The position numbers were made by a program, and so were the translations under genes. A stretch of 64,000 nt of DNA from Alphaproteobacteria bacterium (GTDB taxonomy: Bacteria; Pseudomonadota; Alphaproteobacteria; UBA8366; GCA-2717185): NCBI GenBank assembly GCA_012103325.1, contig WLWY01000008.1:186001-250000 (forward strand), read 5' to 3'. A model generated the notes under the pieces. That model saw only the letters and a program-made list of their open reading frames with translations. It was not told the DNA's origin and ran no database searches. Shown one piece after another: positions 53,089 through 60,875 of this stretch (position 1 is the stretch's first letter; each line of letters starts with the position of its first letter).

Positions 53089-53455
53089 CGGGGATCAGGA
53101 TGTGGCGAAGCGGGGCAAGCGTCGGCGCTGGAGTGCAGACGAGAAGCGGATGATTTGCGCACAGACGCGGTTTGCGGGCGTTTCGGTTTCACAGGTTGCA
53201 CGGCGCTACAATGTGAACGCCAATCAGGTTTTCAACTGGCTGAAAGATCCCCGGTTTGCGGGAAGTGACACGGTCGATGACGCCGCCTGTTTCCTGCCGG
53301 TTGAGATTGCGCGTCACGTCGAGCACGAAGCCGAGCGCCCTGTTGGTGACGAAGGCAAGATCGAGGTCACGCTTGCCGGAGGTCATCGCTTGAGCATTAG
53401 CGGCCCTTACGATCCCGAAGCGCTCGTACGTCTGCTCCGGTGCTTGTCGGGATGA
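53078..53455 (+). CDS. tnpA: IS66 accessory protein TnpA (copy 3)
   Basis: A 125-residue helix-turn-helix protein identical in sequence to copy 1. The GTG start lies in the hairpin arm. It overlaps tnpB by 16 bases. Confidence 0.9.
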   Translation: MDTNGDQDVAKRGKRRRWSADEKRMICAQTRFAGVSVSQVARRYNVNANQVFNWLKDPRFAGSDTVDDAACFLPVEIARHVEHEAERPVGDEGKIEVTLAGGHRLSISGPYDPEALVRLLRCLSG

Positions 53456-53799
53456 TCCCGGTTCCCACGAACACGAAGGTTTGGCTTGCGGCCGGCGTGA
53501 CGGACATGCGTAAGGGGTTCAATGGGCTGTCAGCGCAAACAGAGAAGGTTCTAAAGGCGGCGCCGTATTGCGGTCATCTGTTCGTCTTCCGGGGTCGCCG
53601 TGGCGATCTGATCAAGGTGATCTGGTGGGACGGGCAAGGGGCATGTCTGTTCTCGAAGCGTCTGGAGAAGGGACGGTTTGTCTGGCCGTCTGCGAAAGCG
53701 GGCAAGGTTGCGCTGACCCCGGCTCAATTGGCGATGCTGCTGGAAGGGATTGATTGGCGCATACCACAACGAACGTGGCGTCCCCTGACGGCTGGGTAA
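53440..53799 (+). CDS. tnpB: IS66 accessory protein TnpB (copy 3)
   Basis: A 119-residue IS66 Orf2, identical to copy 1 (TPAQLAMLLEGIDWRIPQRT). It is followed by a 72-base gap before tnpC. Confidence 0.9.
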   Translation: MLVGMIPVPTNTKVWLAAGVTDMRKGFNGLSAQTEKVLKAAPYCGHLFVFRGRRGDLIKVIWWDGQGACLFSKRLEKGRFVWPSAKAGKVALTPAQLAMLLEGIDWRIPQRTWRPLTAG

Positions 53800-53871
53800 A
53801 GTCGTTTCACAGCAAAGGGTTGTCAATTTCCGGGGATTCCCATGCGGGGTGGCGGCTGATAGATTGCCGGC

Positions 53872-55374
53872 ATGCTCGACGACCTCCCGAATGAACCTGC
53901 CGCATTAAAAGGTCTGGTGGCATCGCTGGCGTCGGAAGTGAAGTCACAGGCGGTGTTGATCGAGAAGCTCCAACACCAATTGGCCGGGATGCGCCAGCAT
54001 CGCTTCGGGTCGCGCTCGGAGGCTCTGGATCAACTGGCGTTGACGCTGGAAGACGAAGAGATTGCGGCGTCCGCGCAGGAGCCCGCGTCAGACGATGCAA
54101 ATGCAGATCAATCTGCAGCGCCAAAAGACAAGCCCAAACGTAAACCGCTGCCCGGTCATCTCCCACGCAACGAGACAACACTGTCGCCGGGCGATGCCTG
54201 TGGGGAATGCGGCGGTGCGCTCAAAACGCTTGGCGACGATGTCACCGAGGAACTGGAATATGTCCCCGGACGTTTTGTCGTGAACCGGATTGTTCGCCCG
54301 CGCATGGCCTGCACCTGCTGTGAGACGTTCCATCAGGCAGCCCTGCCGTCGCGGCCGATTGAGCACGGGCGGCCCGGTCCTGGCCTACTGGCCCATGTGC
54401 TGGTCAACAAGTACGCCGATCATTCGCCTTTGTACCGGCAAAGTCAGATATTCCAGCGCGAGGGGATCGATCTGGACCGCTCCACCCTGGCCGATTGGGT
54501 TGGCAAATCCACGGCTCTGTTGGAACCTTTGGCGGACGCCGTCGCGCGCCATGTTTTAAAGGGACAGGCCCTCTTCGCCGATGATACGCCGGTAAAAATG
54601 CTGACCCCAGGCTCCGGTAAAACCAGGACCGCGCGGCTTTGGGCCTATGTCCGCGATGAACGACCCTGGGCCGGAGAGGCGCATCCTGCCGCATGGTATC
54701 AGTTCTCGTCCGACAGGAAGGGCGTTCGCCCGCGCGAACATCTAGCGGACTTCACGGGCTTCATGCATGCCGATGGCTATGCGGGGTTCAATGACCTGTA
54801 CCGCACGGGCAAGGTGACGGAAGTGGCCTGCATGGCCCATATCCGACGCAAGTTCGTCGATATCCACAAAGCTCAGGGATCGGCGATTGCCGAGGAAGCC
54901 ATAAAACGTATCGCCACACTCTATGGCGTCGAGAAGGAGGTTCGGGGCCAATCGCCGGATCAACGGGTGAAGATCAGGCAGCGCCAATCAAAACCAATCT
55001 TCGACGACCTGGAATCATGGCTGCATGCCCAATTGACCCGGATATCCGGCAAATCACCCTTAGCCGGTGCTATTCGCTACGCCCTGACCCGCATGAAGAA
55101 GCTGCGACCATATCTAGATCACGGCTTTCTTGAACTCGACAACAATACCGCAGAGCGATCCATGCGGCCCATCGCCCTGGGGCGGAAGAATTATCTCTTC
55201 ATGGGGTCCGAGGCCGGCGGCAAATCAGCCGCCATCGCCTATACGCTGATCGAGACAGCAAAACTCAATGGCGTCGATCCGCAGGCCTGGCTAACCGACA
55301 CGCTAGCCTGTATCGCCGACCATAAAATCAATCGGATCGACGAACTGCTCCCCTGGCGTTACGCTCAAACCTGA
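53872..55374 (+). CDS. tnpC: IS66 transposase TnpC (copy 3)
   Basis: A 500-residue DDE transposase identical to copy 2 apart from an in-frame 9-bp deletion near the start (MLDDLPNEP against MLDDAENLPNEP). The catalytic and zinc-binding regions are complete, so this copy may be active. Confidence 0.93.
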   Translation: MLDDLPNEPAALKGLVASLASEVKSQAVLIEKLQHQLAGMRQHRFGSRSEALDQLALTLEDEEIAASAQEPASDDANADQSAAPKDKPKRKPLPGHLPRNETTLSPGDACGECGGALKTLGDDVTEELEYVPGRFVVNRIVRPRMACTCCETFHQAALPSRPIEHGRPGPGLLAHVLVNKYADHSPLYRQSQIFQREGIDLDRSTLADWVGKSTALLEPLADAVARHVLKGQALFADDTPVKMLTPGSGKTRTARLWAYVRDERPWAGEAHPAAWYQFSSDRKGVRPREHLADFTGFMHADGYAGFNDLYRTGKVTEVACMAHIRRKFVDIHKAQGSAIAEEAIKRIATLYGVEKEVRGQSPDQRVKIRQRQSKPIFDDLESWLHAQLTRISGKSPLAGAIRYALTRMKKLRPYLDHGFLELDNNTAERSMRPIALGRKNYLFMGSEAGGKSAAIAYTLIETAKLNGVDPQAWLTDTLACIADHKINRIDELLPWRYAQT

Positions 55375-55410
55375 GCGTAACAGTCCAACGTCATCATAGG
55401 CAGGGCTGCT

Positions 55411-55632
55411 TTACCGGACGCTCACCTTAGACTGGCCTTTGGTATTTTGCGCGGCAATCGACGCCGCCATGGTCACGGACACTTCAAAGTACCAGGATTG
55501 ATTGGTCTCGCCCCAAACCAGAACGTCCTGGCTTTTAAATCCCTCGGCCACACTTTTGTATGGCTGTGCGACGACCACCCCAATCACCACCGATGCAGCG
55601 AGAAGCCAGCGGCTCAGCGTCATCCCACACAC
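55411..55632 (-). pseudogene. secreted protein truncated at its C-terminus by IS66 copy 3
   Basis: Starts at 55632 with a signal peptide (LSRWLLAASVVIGVVVAQP), followed by a mature part EGFKSQDVLVWGETNQSWYF and EVSVTMAASIAAQNTKGQSK. At 55425 the frame enters the IS end and stops after VSVR. The WYFEVSVTMAASIAAQ stretch resembles small secreted proteins that continue with a cysteine and tryptophan, so a C-terminal portion is missing. Confidence 0.6.
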
Positions 55633-55789
55633 TTGTAGTACGGGTAAATACTGTGAACAAAATAGGATAAAGTGTTTTTTAGATTGATTCCGATAAAGAA
55701 ACCGTTATCGTTTGGGTGATGTCGGTGGCAACCTGGCGGTGCCATCTACTCTCAAATTGGCGGAATTCCTGAAGGTGTGTGGGCCATGA

Positions 55790-55810
55790 AACAGAATATC
55801 CTATTCTGTT
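55790..55810. promoter_or_regulatory. palindrome upstream of the integrase
   Basis: AACAGAATA-TCC-TATTCTGTT is a perfect 9-bp inverted repeat with a three-base centre, about 30 bases before the integrase start. It could be a repressor operator or a recombinase-binding core. Confidence 0.4.
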
Positions 55811-55840
55811 CAGCCTTCATGCATGAAAGGAAATTCCGCA

Positions 55841-56494
55841 ATGTCCTACCGCGCGGCGACATACAAGGGCATGACCCTTTTTACCGAGGCCGGAGAGCGT
55901 AAATATCTCTCCGCCGCGGAACGGATACGGTTCCTGTCCGCGCTTTCGGTTCTAAACTGTCCACGGGAACGCACCTTCTGCGAAATGCTCTACTGGACCG
56001 GTTGCCGTCCGAGCGAAGCGTTGGCGCTGACCGCCCTCAACATCGACATCGATACCGGCGCCGTTATTGTCCGTAGCCTGAAGAAGCGCGGCAAGCGCAA
56101 AGGCTGTCACTTTCGGCCAATTCCCGTTCCTCGTGAGTTCATAGCGAGGCTCGCAGCAGCGCACGATTTACGTACGGTGCAAGCTTGCTCGGACGGCGGA
56201 GTTCATGCGTGCCTTTGGAACTTCGGTCGCACCACGGGCTGGAAACATATCCGCCGCGTGATGCAGGCCGGTGGCATTACCGGTGCGCGCGCTTGTGCCA
56301 AAGGGTTGCGCCATGCGTACGGCGTTCATGCCGCGCTGGCGTCGGTGCCGGAAACACGGATCAAGAAGTGGCTCGGCCACGCCAGCCTGGAAACAACCGA
56401 AATCTATCTCGACATGGCAGCCCCCGAAGACCGCGCGATGGCCGAACGTATGTGGCGCAACGACGAGACCTTTGCAGGCGTGCCGACAAATTAG
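55841..56494 (+). CDS. tyrosine-type site-specific recombinase
   Basis: About 217 residues from the ATG at 55841 (MSYRAATYKGMTLFTEAGER), which has AAAGGA upstream; an ATG at 55823 is also possible. It is essentially a catalytic domain: first arginine in WTGCRPSEALALTAL, box II KGLRHAYGVHAALASV, and WLGHASLETTEIYLDMA with the tyrosine nucleophile. The N-terminal DNA-binding domain is short. It heads a cluster of small genes, HigBA and ParB that looks like an integrated plasmid or mobilisable island. Confidence 0.83.
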   Translation: MSYRAATYKGMTLFTEAGERKYLSAAERIRFLSALSVLNCPRERTFCEMLYWTGCRPSEALALTALNIDIDTGAVIVRSLKKRGKRKGCHFRPIPVPREFIARLAAAHDLRTVQACSDGGVHACLWNFGRTTGWKHIRRVMQAGGITGARACAKGLRHAYGVHAALASVPETRIKKWLGHASLETTEIYLDMAAPEDRAMAERMWRNDETFAGVPTN

Positions 56495-56506
56495 AAAGGA
56501 AGAACC

Positions 56507-56635
56507 ATGGACAAAGAAACCGCAAACGCCCTTATCCTCAAGCTCTGGACCGTCCAGGAACAGCTAACGTCCATACAAAGCTTTATCGACAACCTCGAGC
56601 AAGCCATCGCGGACGAGGTGAAAGACAACTGTTAA
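56507..56635 (+). CDS. 42-residue small helical protein
   Basis: MDKETANALILKLWTVQEQL continues as a single amphipathic helix ending KDNC. AAAGGAAG stands just before the ATG, and the gene lies 12 bases after the integrase stop, so it is co-transcribed with it. It may be a small cofactor (excisionase- or regulator-like) but has no recognisable motif. It ends convergently against the antitoxin gene, overlapping by four bases. Confidence 0.5.
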   Translation: MDKETANALILKLWTVQEQLTSIQSFIDNLEQAIADEVKDNC

Positions 56636-56931
56636 GGCCGCGACTGATCGTCCGGCGCGGCCTCGAAGGTGATTTTCAATCGCGTTCCCGTCGCTTCCGC
56701 GTAGCGCCGTAATGTCTTGATAGACGGGTTCCCCTTGTCGCCTTCCAATCTGGCGATTGCCGTCTGCGAGGTTCCCATACGTTCGGCAATTTCCTCCTGG
56801 GTCAGATCGGCTTGCTTGCGCGCATCGATCAAGGCTGCCGCCAAGGCGAACTCCTCCTCCAGGGCATCGTACTCGGCCCGGAATTCGGGGTCCTTTTTCC
56901 ATTTCTTGCCCAGCTTTTCGATACTGGTCAT
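56632..56931 (-). CDS. HigA-type antitoxin, XRE family
   Basis: A 99-residue helix-turn-helix protein. The HTH is LTQEEIAERMGTSQTAIARL, followed by EGDKGNPSIKTLRRYAEATG and a strand RLKITFEAAP, as in HigA antitoxins of the Gp49-like type. It overlaps the toxin gene by four bases and comes second, the usual reversed order of higBA. It would bind the toxin and repress the shared promoter. Confidence 0.83.
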   Translation of the reverse strand: MTSIEKLGKKWKKDPEFRAEYDALEEEFALAAALIDARKQADLTQEEIAERMGTSQTAIARLEGDKGNPSIKTLRRYAEATGTRLKITFEAAPDDQSRP

Positions 56932-57251
56932 TCGACCTCCTTTGCCCGGTCCAGGGCCAGTTTAATTTCCCGGCGGGGTGTCTTCTGGGTTTTCTTCACG
57001 AACACCCGGACCACCACGACCCGGCGTCCCGTCGCCGTCACGTAGAGCGCACGGGAAATCCCATCCCGGCCCTTCATGCGGATTTCCCACAACGGGCCTT
57101 CGAGATGTTTCACATAGGGCTCTCGCACTCGGTCGAGACCCTTGGCCTCGATCAACTCGGCGATCCTCAGGAACTTGGCCCGTTGGTCCACCGGCAGCGC
57201 TTCAAGCTCCCGGTCTACCAATGCATTCAATGTTTCTACAGTCCAATTCAT
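56928..57251 (-). CDS. HigB/RelE-type toxin (phage Gp49-like)
   Basis: A 107-residue protein of the RelE/ParE superfamily: LEALPVDQRAKFLRIAELIE, VKHLEGPLWEIRMKGRDGIS, RALYVTATGRRVVVVRVFVK, KKTQKTPRREIKLALDRAKE. This matches HigB-like mRNA interferases that cut mRNA at the ribosome. The ATG at 57251 is preceded by a very A+T-rich promoter region (57252-57290) with a TATACCGTATA dyad, a likely HigA operator. Confidence 0.83.
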   Translation of the reverse strand: MNWTVETLNALVDRELEALPVDQRAKFLRIAELIEAKGLDRVREPYVKHLEGPLWEIRMKGRDGISRALYVTATGRRVVVVRVFVKKTQKTPRREIKLALDRAKEVE

Positions 57252-57319
57252 AATATATCATATACGGTATAAAATTGCAAGTTTTAGCACCTTACCCCCA
57301 GAGCATTCAGCCAATTCAG

Positions 57320-57490
57320 TCATGATAGCATAAATAACAAATAATTTAGTGTATTATAGGCGTGCTGGAGGCAATTACGCGTCCAGCCGGGTGTAATGAC
57401 CCGCTCACAGAACTCGGCCTCGGGCCGGATGGCGCGCACCATGTCCAAGGCTTCGGCCCAAAACCGCCGCACCTTTCTGTGAGAGGTCAT
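57320..57490 (-). CDS. possible 56-residue small protein
   Basis: A minus-strand frame starts at 57490 with MTSHRKVRRFWAEALDMVRA and continues IRPEAEFCERVITPGWTRNC before an A+T-rich tail. The first 40 residues look protein-like. The ribosome binding site is weak. It may be a gene remnant from the plasmid-like segment. Confidence 0.35.
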   Translation of the reverse strand: MTSHRKVRRFWAEALDMVRAIRPEAEFCERVITPGWTRNCLQHAYNTLNYLLFMLS

Positions 57491-57527
57491 TAACGTCCGG
57501 CCACCAGACGACGATAAGTAACGAACC

Positions 57528-57689
57528 GTGAGTGATGCCCTAACAATGGCTCTGTGCAGCCTTCAAGCGATTGATCCCGATCAAGCAACCCGCTTGCTGG
57601 CGGCCTTTGCCGCCATTGTCGAGGCGAGCGAACGCGAGAACGTTATCTCCTTCGCCGAAGCTCTCGCGAATATGCGCTATCGCCATTGA
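57528..57689 (+). CDS. possible 53-residue small protein
   Basis: A GTG-initiated frame encodes VSDALTMALCSLQAIDPDQA, then TRLLAAFAAIVEASERENVI and FAEALANMRYRH. The composition is helical and protein-like. It ends 20 bases before the bidirectional terminator at 57710-57740. No motif is recognised. Confidence 0.4.
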   Translation: MSDALTMALCSLQAIDPDQATRLLAAFAAIVEASERENVISFAEALANMRYRH

Positions 57690-57709
57690 AAACGGCGCAC
57701 GCAAGAAAA

Positions 57710-57740
57710 CCCGGCTACCCAAAATGAATGGGCAACCGGG
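57710..57740 (-). terminator. terminator just beyond the original ParB stop
   Basis: A 12-bp stem (CCCGGCTACCCA / TGGGCAACCGGG, two G-T pairs on the transcript) with a seven-base loop. On the minus strand it is followed by TTTTCTT. It lies about 25 bases after the TAA at 57766, which supports that codon as the ancestral end of the parB-like gene. Confidence 0.75.
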
Positions 57741-57765
57741 CCTGCTTTGTTTTGCCGTATCGGTT

Positions 57766-59511
57766 TTAGGTATCGTCAGTCTCGACCGGCGCATCCGGAT
57801 CAATCGCGGGAAACGACATCGCCTCGGGCATCCAATCGCGGATAGTTTGATCCAGAGCATCCGGTTGCTCGGACACTCTTGCTTCTTCGAATGCTTTCCC
57901 CATGGCGCGCACAAGATCACCTTTCTTGATCCCGTCACCGGACGCGATTTTGGAACCGAGGCCAGCCTCAAGGATAATTTACCGAAGTTGATCCTTTGAC
58001 CGCCGATCCAGAAATGCCGCATCGGGTGCCCAATGCGCCCGCATATCCACATTGAGATCGGCGGCAACACGGTTGAACAAGCTGTTCTCGTCTGTATCCA
58101 GTTCGTCGCAATCCGCCTGCCCGAAACATAGTGTGGTCAGCAGTAGGTGCAAGCGGTCCAGTTGCGGCTTGGACAGTTTCTTGACGGCTTCGTACAAAGC
58201 CGTCGCATTCGGACGACTGGCGATCAGTCGGACGCAGATATCGGATGCGTTCGCATCCAACGATTGCCCCAGCGCTTTCCACAGGATACGTGCTTCGGCT
58301 TCGATGGCGGCAAAGGTGGTTGGTTGAGCCTCTTCAACGCTAAATCGGTTCACACAATCATGCAGGTTCAGCGAAACGCTATCGCGCCATCCATTGCCGG
58401 CAATCATCTGCACGACCGCAACTTCCTTGGCGATACGAGGGTTCGCCAATAAAGCCTGTTGAACAGCCATGCTCTTATGCAGCGCCACATGTTCCCGGAG
58501 CGGGCGGGAATATTTTGGACGAGTCTTTTGCTCGGCAAGTGGATTATCCGTAACAGCTTCCGTAGTTCGCCGGTCCAGATCAAGATCAACGATGCCTTCG
58601 TGAATTTCCACATGGCCGGAATTGTGGACCTGGAGAACCACGCCGCCTTTCTCATCGTCTTGGGCGGGACGGTATCGCCAAGACTGATAGCCATATCCTT
58701 CCATGATCTCGACCGGTTCAAAGCCCTCGACTTTGTATTTAACCGCGAGGTCTTCGATGGCCTTGTTCTGCAAATGCCAGAACTGTTCCAGATCGTCAAA
58801 GTAGGTCGCCTCGTCGGCGGCAAACAGATCGCTGGTATAAGTGCCGCTGTAACCGTCTTTCTCGAACACCGCAGCCGCGACATTCGCTTTCTCATCCGTG
58901 AGCCATTGTTTGATCTGTGAAGGGCTGACGCGGTCCAGGCCCTCTTCGATCAACGCGCGCTGCTGCACAGCACTACCCAGGGTCAGGGCCTCGGCCTGCG
59001 CCAGACCGATCTCGCCCGCAACGAGCGCTTTCTTGGCTTCGTCGCACAACCCGGACAGGGCCAGCCGCCGCTTGATCGTGCTTTCGCTCAATCCTGTTTG
59101 CGATGCCACGTCGGCCAATGTCATGCCGTCGCGCAACAGCGCCGTAACCGCTTCCGCTTCTTCCAATGGCGGTAAATCTTCGCGCTGGATGTTTTCTATC
59201 GTGGCAATGCGGTGTGCGTTTCCCTCGGACAGGCTGCGCCGAATGACGACCGGCACGGGTACATCCTTTTGCAGATTGCCGCTTTCGACTAACAGGCACA
59301 AGGCGCGGTACCGTCGTTCGCCGCTGATGATGGTGTAAGTGCGTTTGCGGTTCTCCGGCTTGGCCACGACAAGGTTTTGCAACAACCCGTCCGTTTTGAT
59401 GCTTTGCGACAGGCCTTCGATAGTAACCGGATCGAAGCTCTTGCGGGGGTTGTTATCCGAGCTTCGTAGTTTAGAGAGGGGGAGCGTTTCCATGGGTCTA
59501 TTCCTTTTCAA
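57766..59511 (-). pseudogene. ParB/RepB-like partition protein with in-frame premature stop
   Basis: A plasmid-type ParB family protein. The N-terminal ParB nuclease-like domain has LRSSDNNPRKSFDPVTIEGL and ISGERRYRALCLLVES. The helix-turn-helix is GMTLADVASQTGLSESTIKR. A long C-terminal region follows. The frame from 59511 meets TAA at 57979 after RRSKDQLR, then continues open and in frame for 70 codons. That part reads IILEAGLGSKIASGDGIKKG, DLVRAMGKAFEEARVSEQPD and ends PVETDDT at 57766. A single GAA to TAA change would explain it. The truncated 510-residue protein keeps the DNA-binding parts and may be functional. Such proteins segregate plasmids or act as regulators on integrative elements. 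Confidence 0.8.
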
Positions 59512-59580
59512 AAATGGGTTCGTTCCGCGCCAACCGGCACGCAGGATCGCACACCACCGGCATGCGATCCGGTGTGCGGG

Positions 59581-59988
59581 CTAAAGCCATTGATGATGAA
59601 TTGCGTATCCGTCGCCGGTCGCTCGGGCGCTGAGCGCATAGACAAGGTCGAAGCCCATATCCATGCCGCAGCCCTTGCACACCACGCCCTCGCGGCGCGA
59701 GTCCCTGGACCGATCCAGTAGAACCGAGGCGACATAGTTGAGATGCAGGATACGTCCCGTACTGGCCTCGACGTAATGCACCGAGATCGTACGGCTCATG
59801 CCGCTCTGCGAGACGTGCCGCAGGATCGTGTAAAAGATCGGCTTTCCGTCCCGATCCGTGGCGGCACTCTTGACCGCTTCCGCTAACTGGGCGGCACAGC
59901 GTTTGCGCTCCTGCCGGTAATAATCTCTGAATCTCTGGCTGCCTCGGCGAACAAGAGCGAGCTGCTTTCTCATTTGTGACTGGCTCAT
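59581..59988 (-). CDS. hypothetical protein of the plasmid-like segment
   Basis: A 135-residue protein (MSQSQMRKQLALVRRGSQRF) with FYTILRHVSQSGMSRTISVH in the middle and VCKGCGMDMGFDLVYALSA near the end. The CxxC pair could bind zinc. Similar small proteins with the SQSGMSRTIS motif accompany ParB-like genes on mobile elements. It lies upstream of parB on the same strand. The role is unknown. Confidence 0.6.
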   Translation of the reverse strand: MSQSQMRKQLALVRRGSQRFRDYYRQERKRCAAQLAEAVKSAATDRDGKPIFYTILRHVSQSGMSRTISVHYVEASTGRILHLNYVASVLLDRSRDSRREGVVCKGCGMDMGFDLVYALSARATGDGYAIHHQWL

Positions 59989-60056
59989 GGGTTTTTCTCC
60001 TTAAACACACGCAAAATCGCGCATGCACTCTTGGCCAGCGCCGAGCGTCTTAATTG

Positions 60057-60084
60057 AAAAGCCCCGCACGCTTCGCGGGGCTTT
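60057..60084. terminator. terminator-like hairpin
   Basis: GCCCCGC / GCGGGGC with a seven-base loop, flanked by AAAA and TTT, so it could work in either direction. It is the first of a series of hairpins in 60057-60290. Confidence 0.6.
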
Positions 60085-60115
60085 AAGACGGGAGACCGAA
60101 AAGCGGCGGTCCCAA

Positions 60116-60183
60116 AGTCCCGCCCCTCGGGGCGCCAAAGGCGTCCGGGCCACACGTTTGTGCGGGCCAGCCCGGACGGGACT
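60116..60183. ncRNA. multi-branched structured element
   Basis: An outer stem AGTCCCG (60116-60122) / CGGGACT (60177-60183) encloses several helices: CGCCC/GGGCG with loop CTCG, CGCC/GGCG, and a long CGTCCGGGC / GCCCGGACG arm topped by CACA/TGTG. No coding frame fits. It could be a structured RNA, an origin-type DNA structure or an oriT-like region of the integrated element. Confidence 0.4.
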
Positions 60184-60266
60184 ATTGGGCAGACCGCAGC
60201 GCCTCGGTATAAGCTGAACAATGGGGTGCCAGGCGCCCGGTTTCCGGGCGCGTGAGCAAAGAGTTG

Positions 60267-60291
60267 GCGGCTGACCCTTCAGCCGCTGCTT
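60267..60291. terminator. hairpin abutting the SemiSWEET gene 3' end
   Basis: GCGGCTGA / TCAGCCGC with loop CCCT, followed on the plus strand by TGCTTTT. On the minus strand it lies immediately after the stop of 60292-60636. A further perfect hairpin (GCGCCCGG-TTT-CCGGGCGC) lies at 60233-60251. Confidence 0.6.
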
Positions 60292-60636
60292 TTATCCTTT
60301 ACTTACGAAATGTTCGTCGCGTGACCTGCCTGGCGGCGTCGAACGAACGGCATCATTGCGTCGTTCACCCCATCTCGAAACCAACGCAAAATGTAAAACC
60401 AACGTATTGAGCAGCACACCGACCGCACACATGACGGCGATCGACAGCGACGATGTGAGGATGCCGTAGACGAGCCAAAGCAGGTTGCCGGCGACGATCA
60501 GGATATTGCGGGATATCGACTCGAACTTGGCGCCTGCGGGATTACGCAGCAGGGCGCGTATCTGCGGTGCGGCCGAGATGCAAATGACGATGCCGGCGAT
60601 GAACCCAAGAATTTCTATGAAGGCAGAAGCTGCCAT
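60292..60636 (-). CDS. SemiSWEET/PQ-loop family small membrane protein
   Basis: 114 residues from the ATG at 60636 (MAASAFIEILGFIAGIVICI), the start best matching the family; longer starts would add an implausible hydrophilic leader. Three helices fit SemiSWEET: the first with the PQ motif at its end (ISAAPQIRALLRNPAGAKFE), then ILIVAGNLLWLVYGILTSSL and SIAVMCAVGVLLNTLVLHFA. SemiSWEETs dimerise to transport sugars. The C-terminal tail is charged. The substrate is unknown. Confidence 0.7.
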   Translation of the reverse strand: MAASAFIEILGFIAGIVICISAAPQIRALLRNPAGAKFESISRNILIVAGNLLWLVYGILTSSLSIAVMCAVGVLLNTLVLHFALVSRWGERRNDAVRSTPPGRSRDEHFVSKG

Positions 60637-60825
60637 GTCACATATCCTGTCCAATATCTGATACGAGATCGGATGGTGACAGGGCTCCGGCGTTTGTATC
60701 CTCGCGCTAACCTCGTGCGGCCTCAACCCGGCCAGGGATCGTGACCTTCATAGGCAGAAACCGCGTGCGGGTTCGGCAGAGCGCCGCGGCGTAGAGCCTG
60801 ATCCGCAGTTGCGGAGGCCCAAACG

Positions 60826-60849
60826 AAAACGGCGGCCCAAAGACCGCCG
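60826..60849 (-). terminator. terminator of the PEP-CTERM gene
   Basis: On the minus strand CGGCGG / CCGCCG with an eight-base loop is followed by TTTTCGTTT, about 27 bases after the stop of 60876-61727. Confidence 0.75.
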
Positions 60850-60875
60850 CATCGTGTATGTCTCTGAGATGTGAC

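Larger units (their letters stand above)
53014..55425 (+). mobile_element. IS66-family insertion sequence, copy 3
   Basis: A 2412-bp copy in the opposite orientation to copies 1 and 2, with ends GTAAGCGTCCGG at 53014 and the complement of GTGAGCGTCCGG ending 55425. Flanking octamers CCTGTACC and CTTAGACT do not match, so no target duplication is present. All three genes are open; tnpC lacks 9 bases (three codons) relative to copy 2. Confidence 0.95.

Noticed and set aside
25217..55433. reciprocal recombination between IS66 copies 2 and 3 as the cause of missing target duplications
   Set aside because: The four flanking octamers do not match crosswise in either orientation.
57540..58070. 176-codon minus-strand and 142-codon plus-strand frames in this interval
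   Set aside because: The true frame here is the in-frame continuation of the ParB-like gene after its premature stop, followed by a terminator; the others are shadows.
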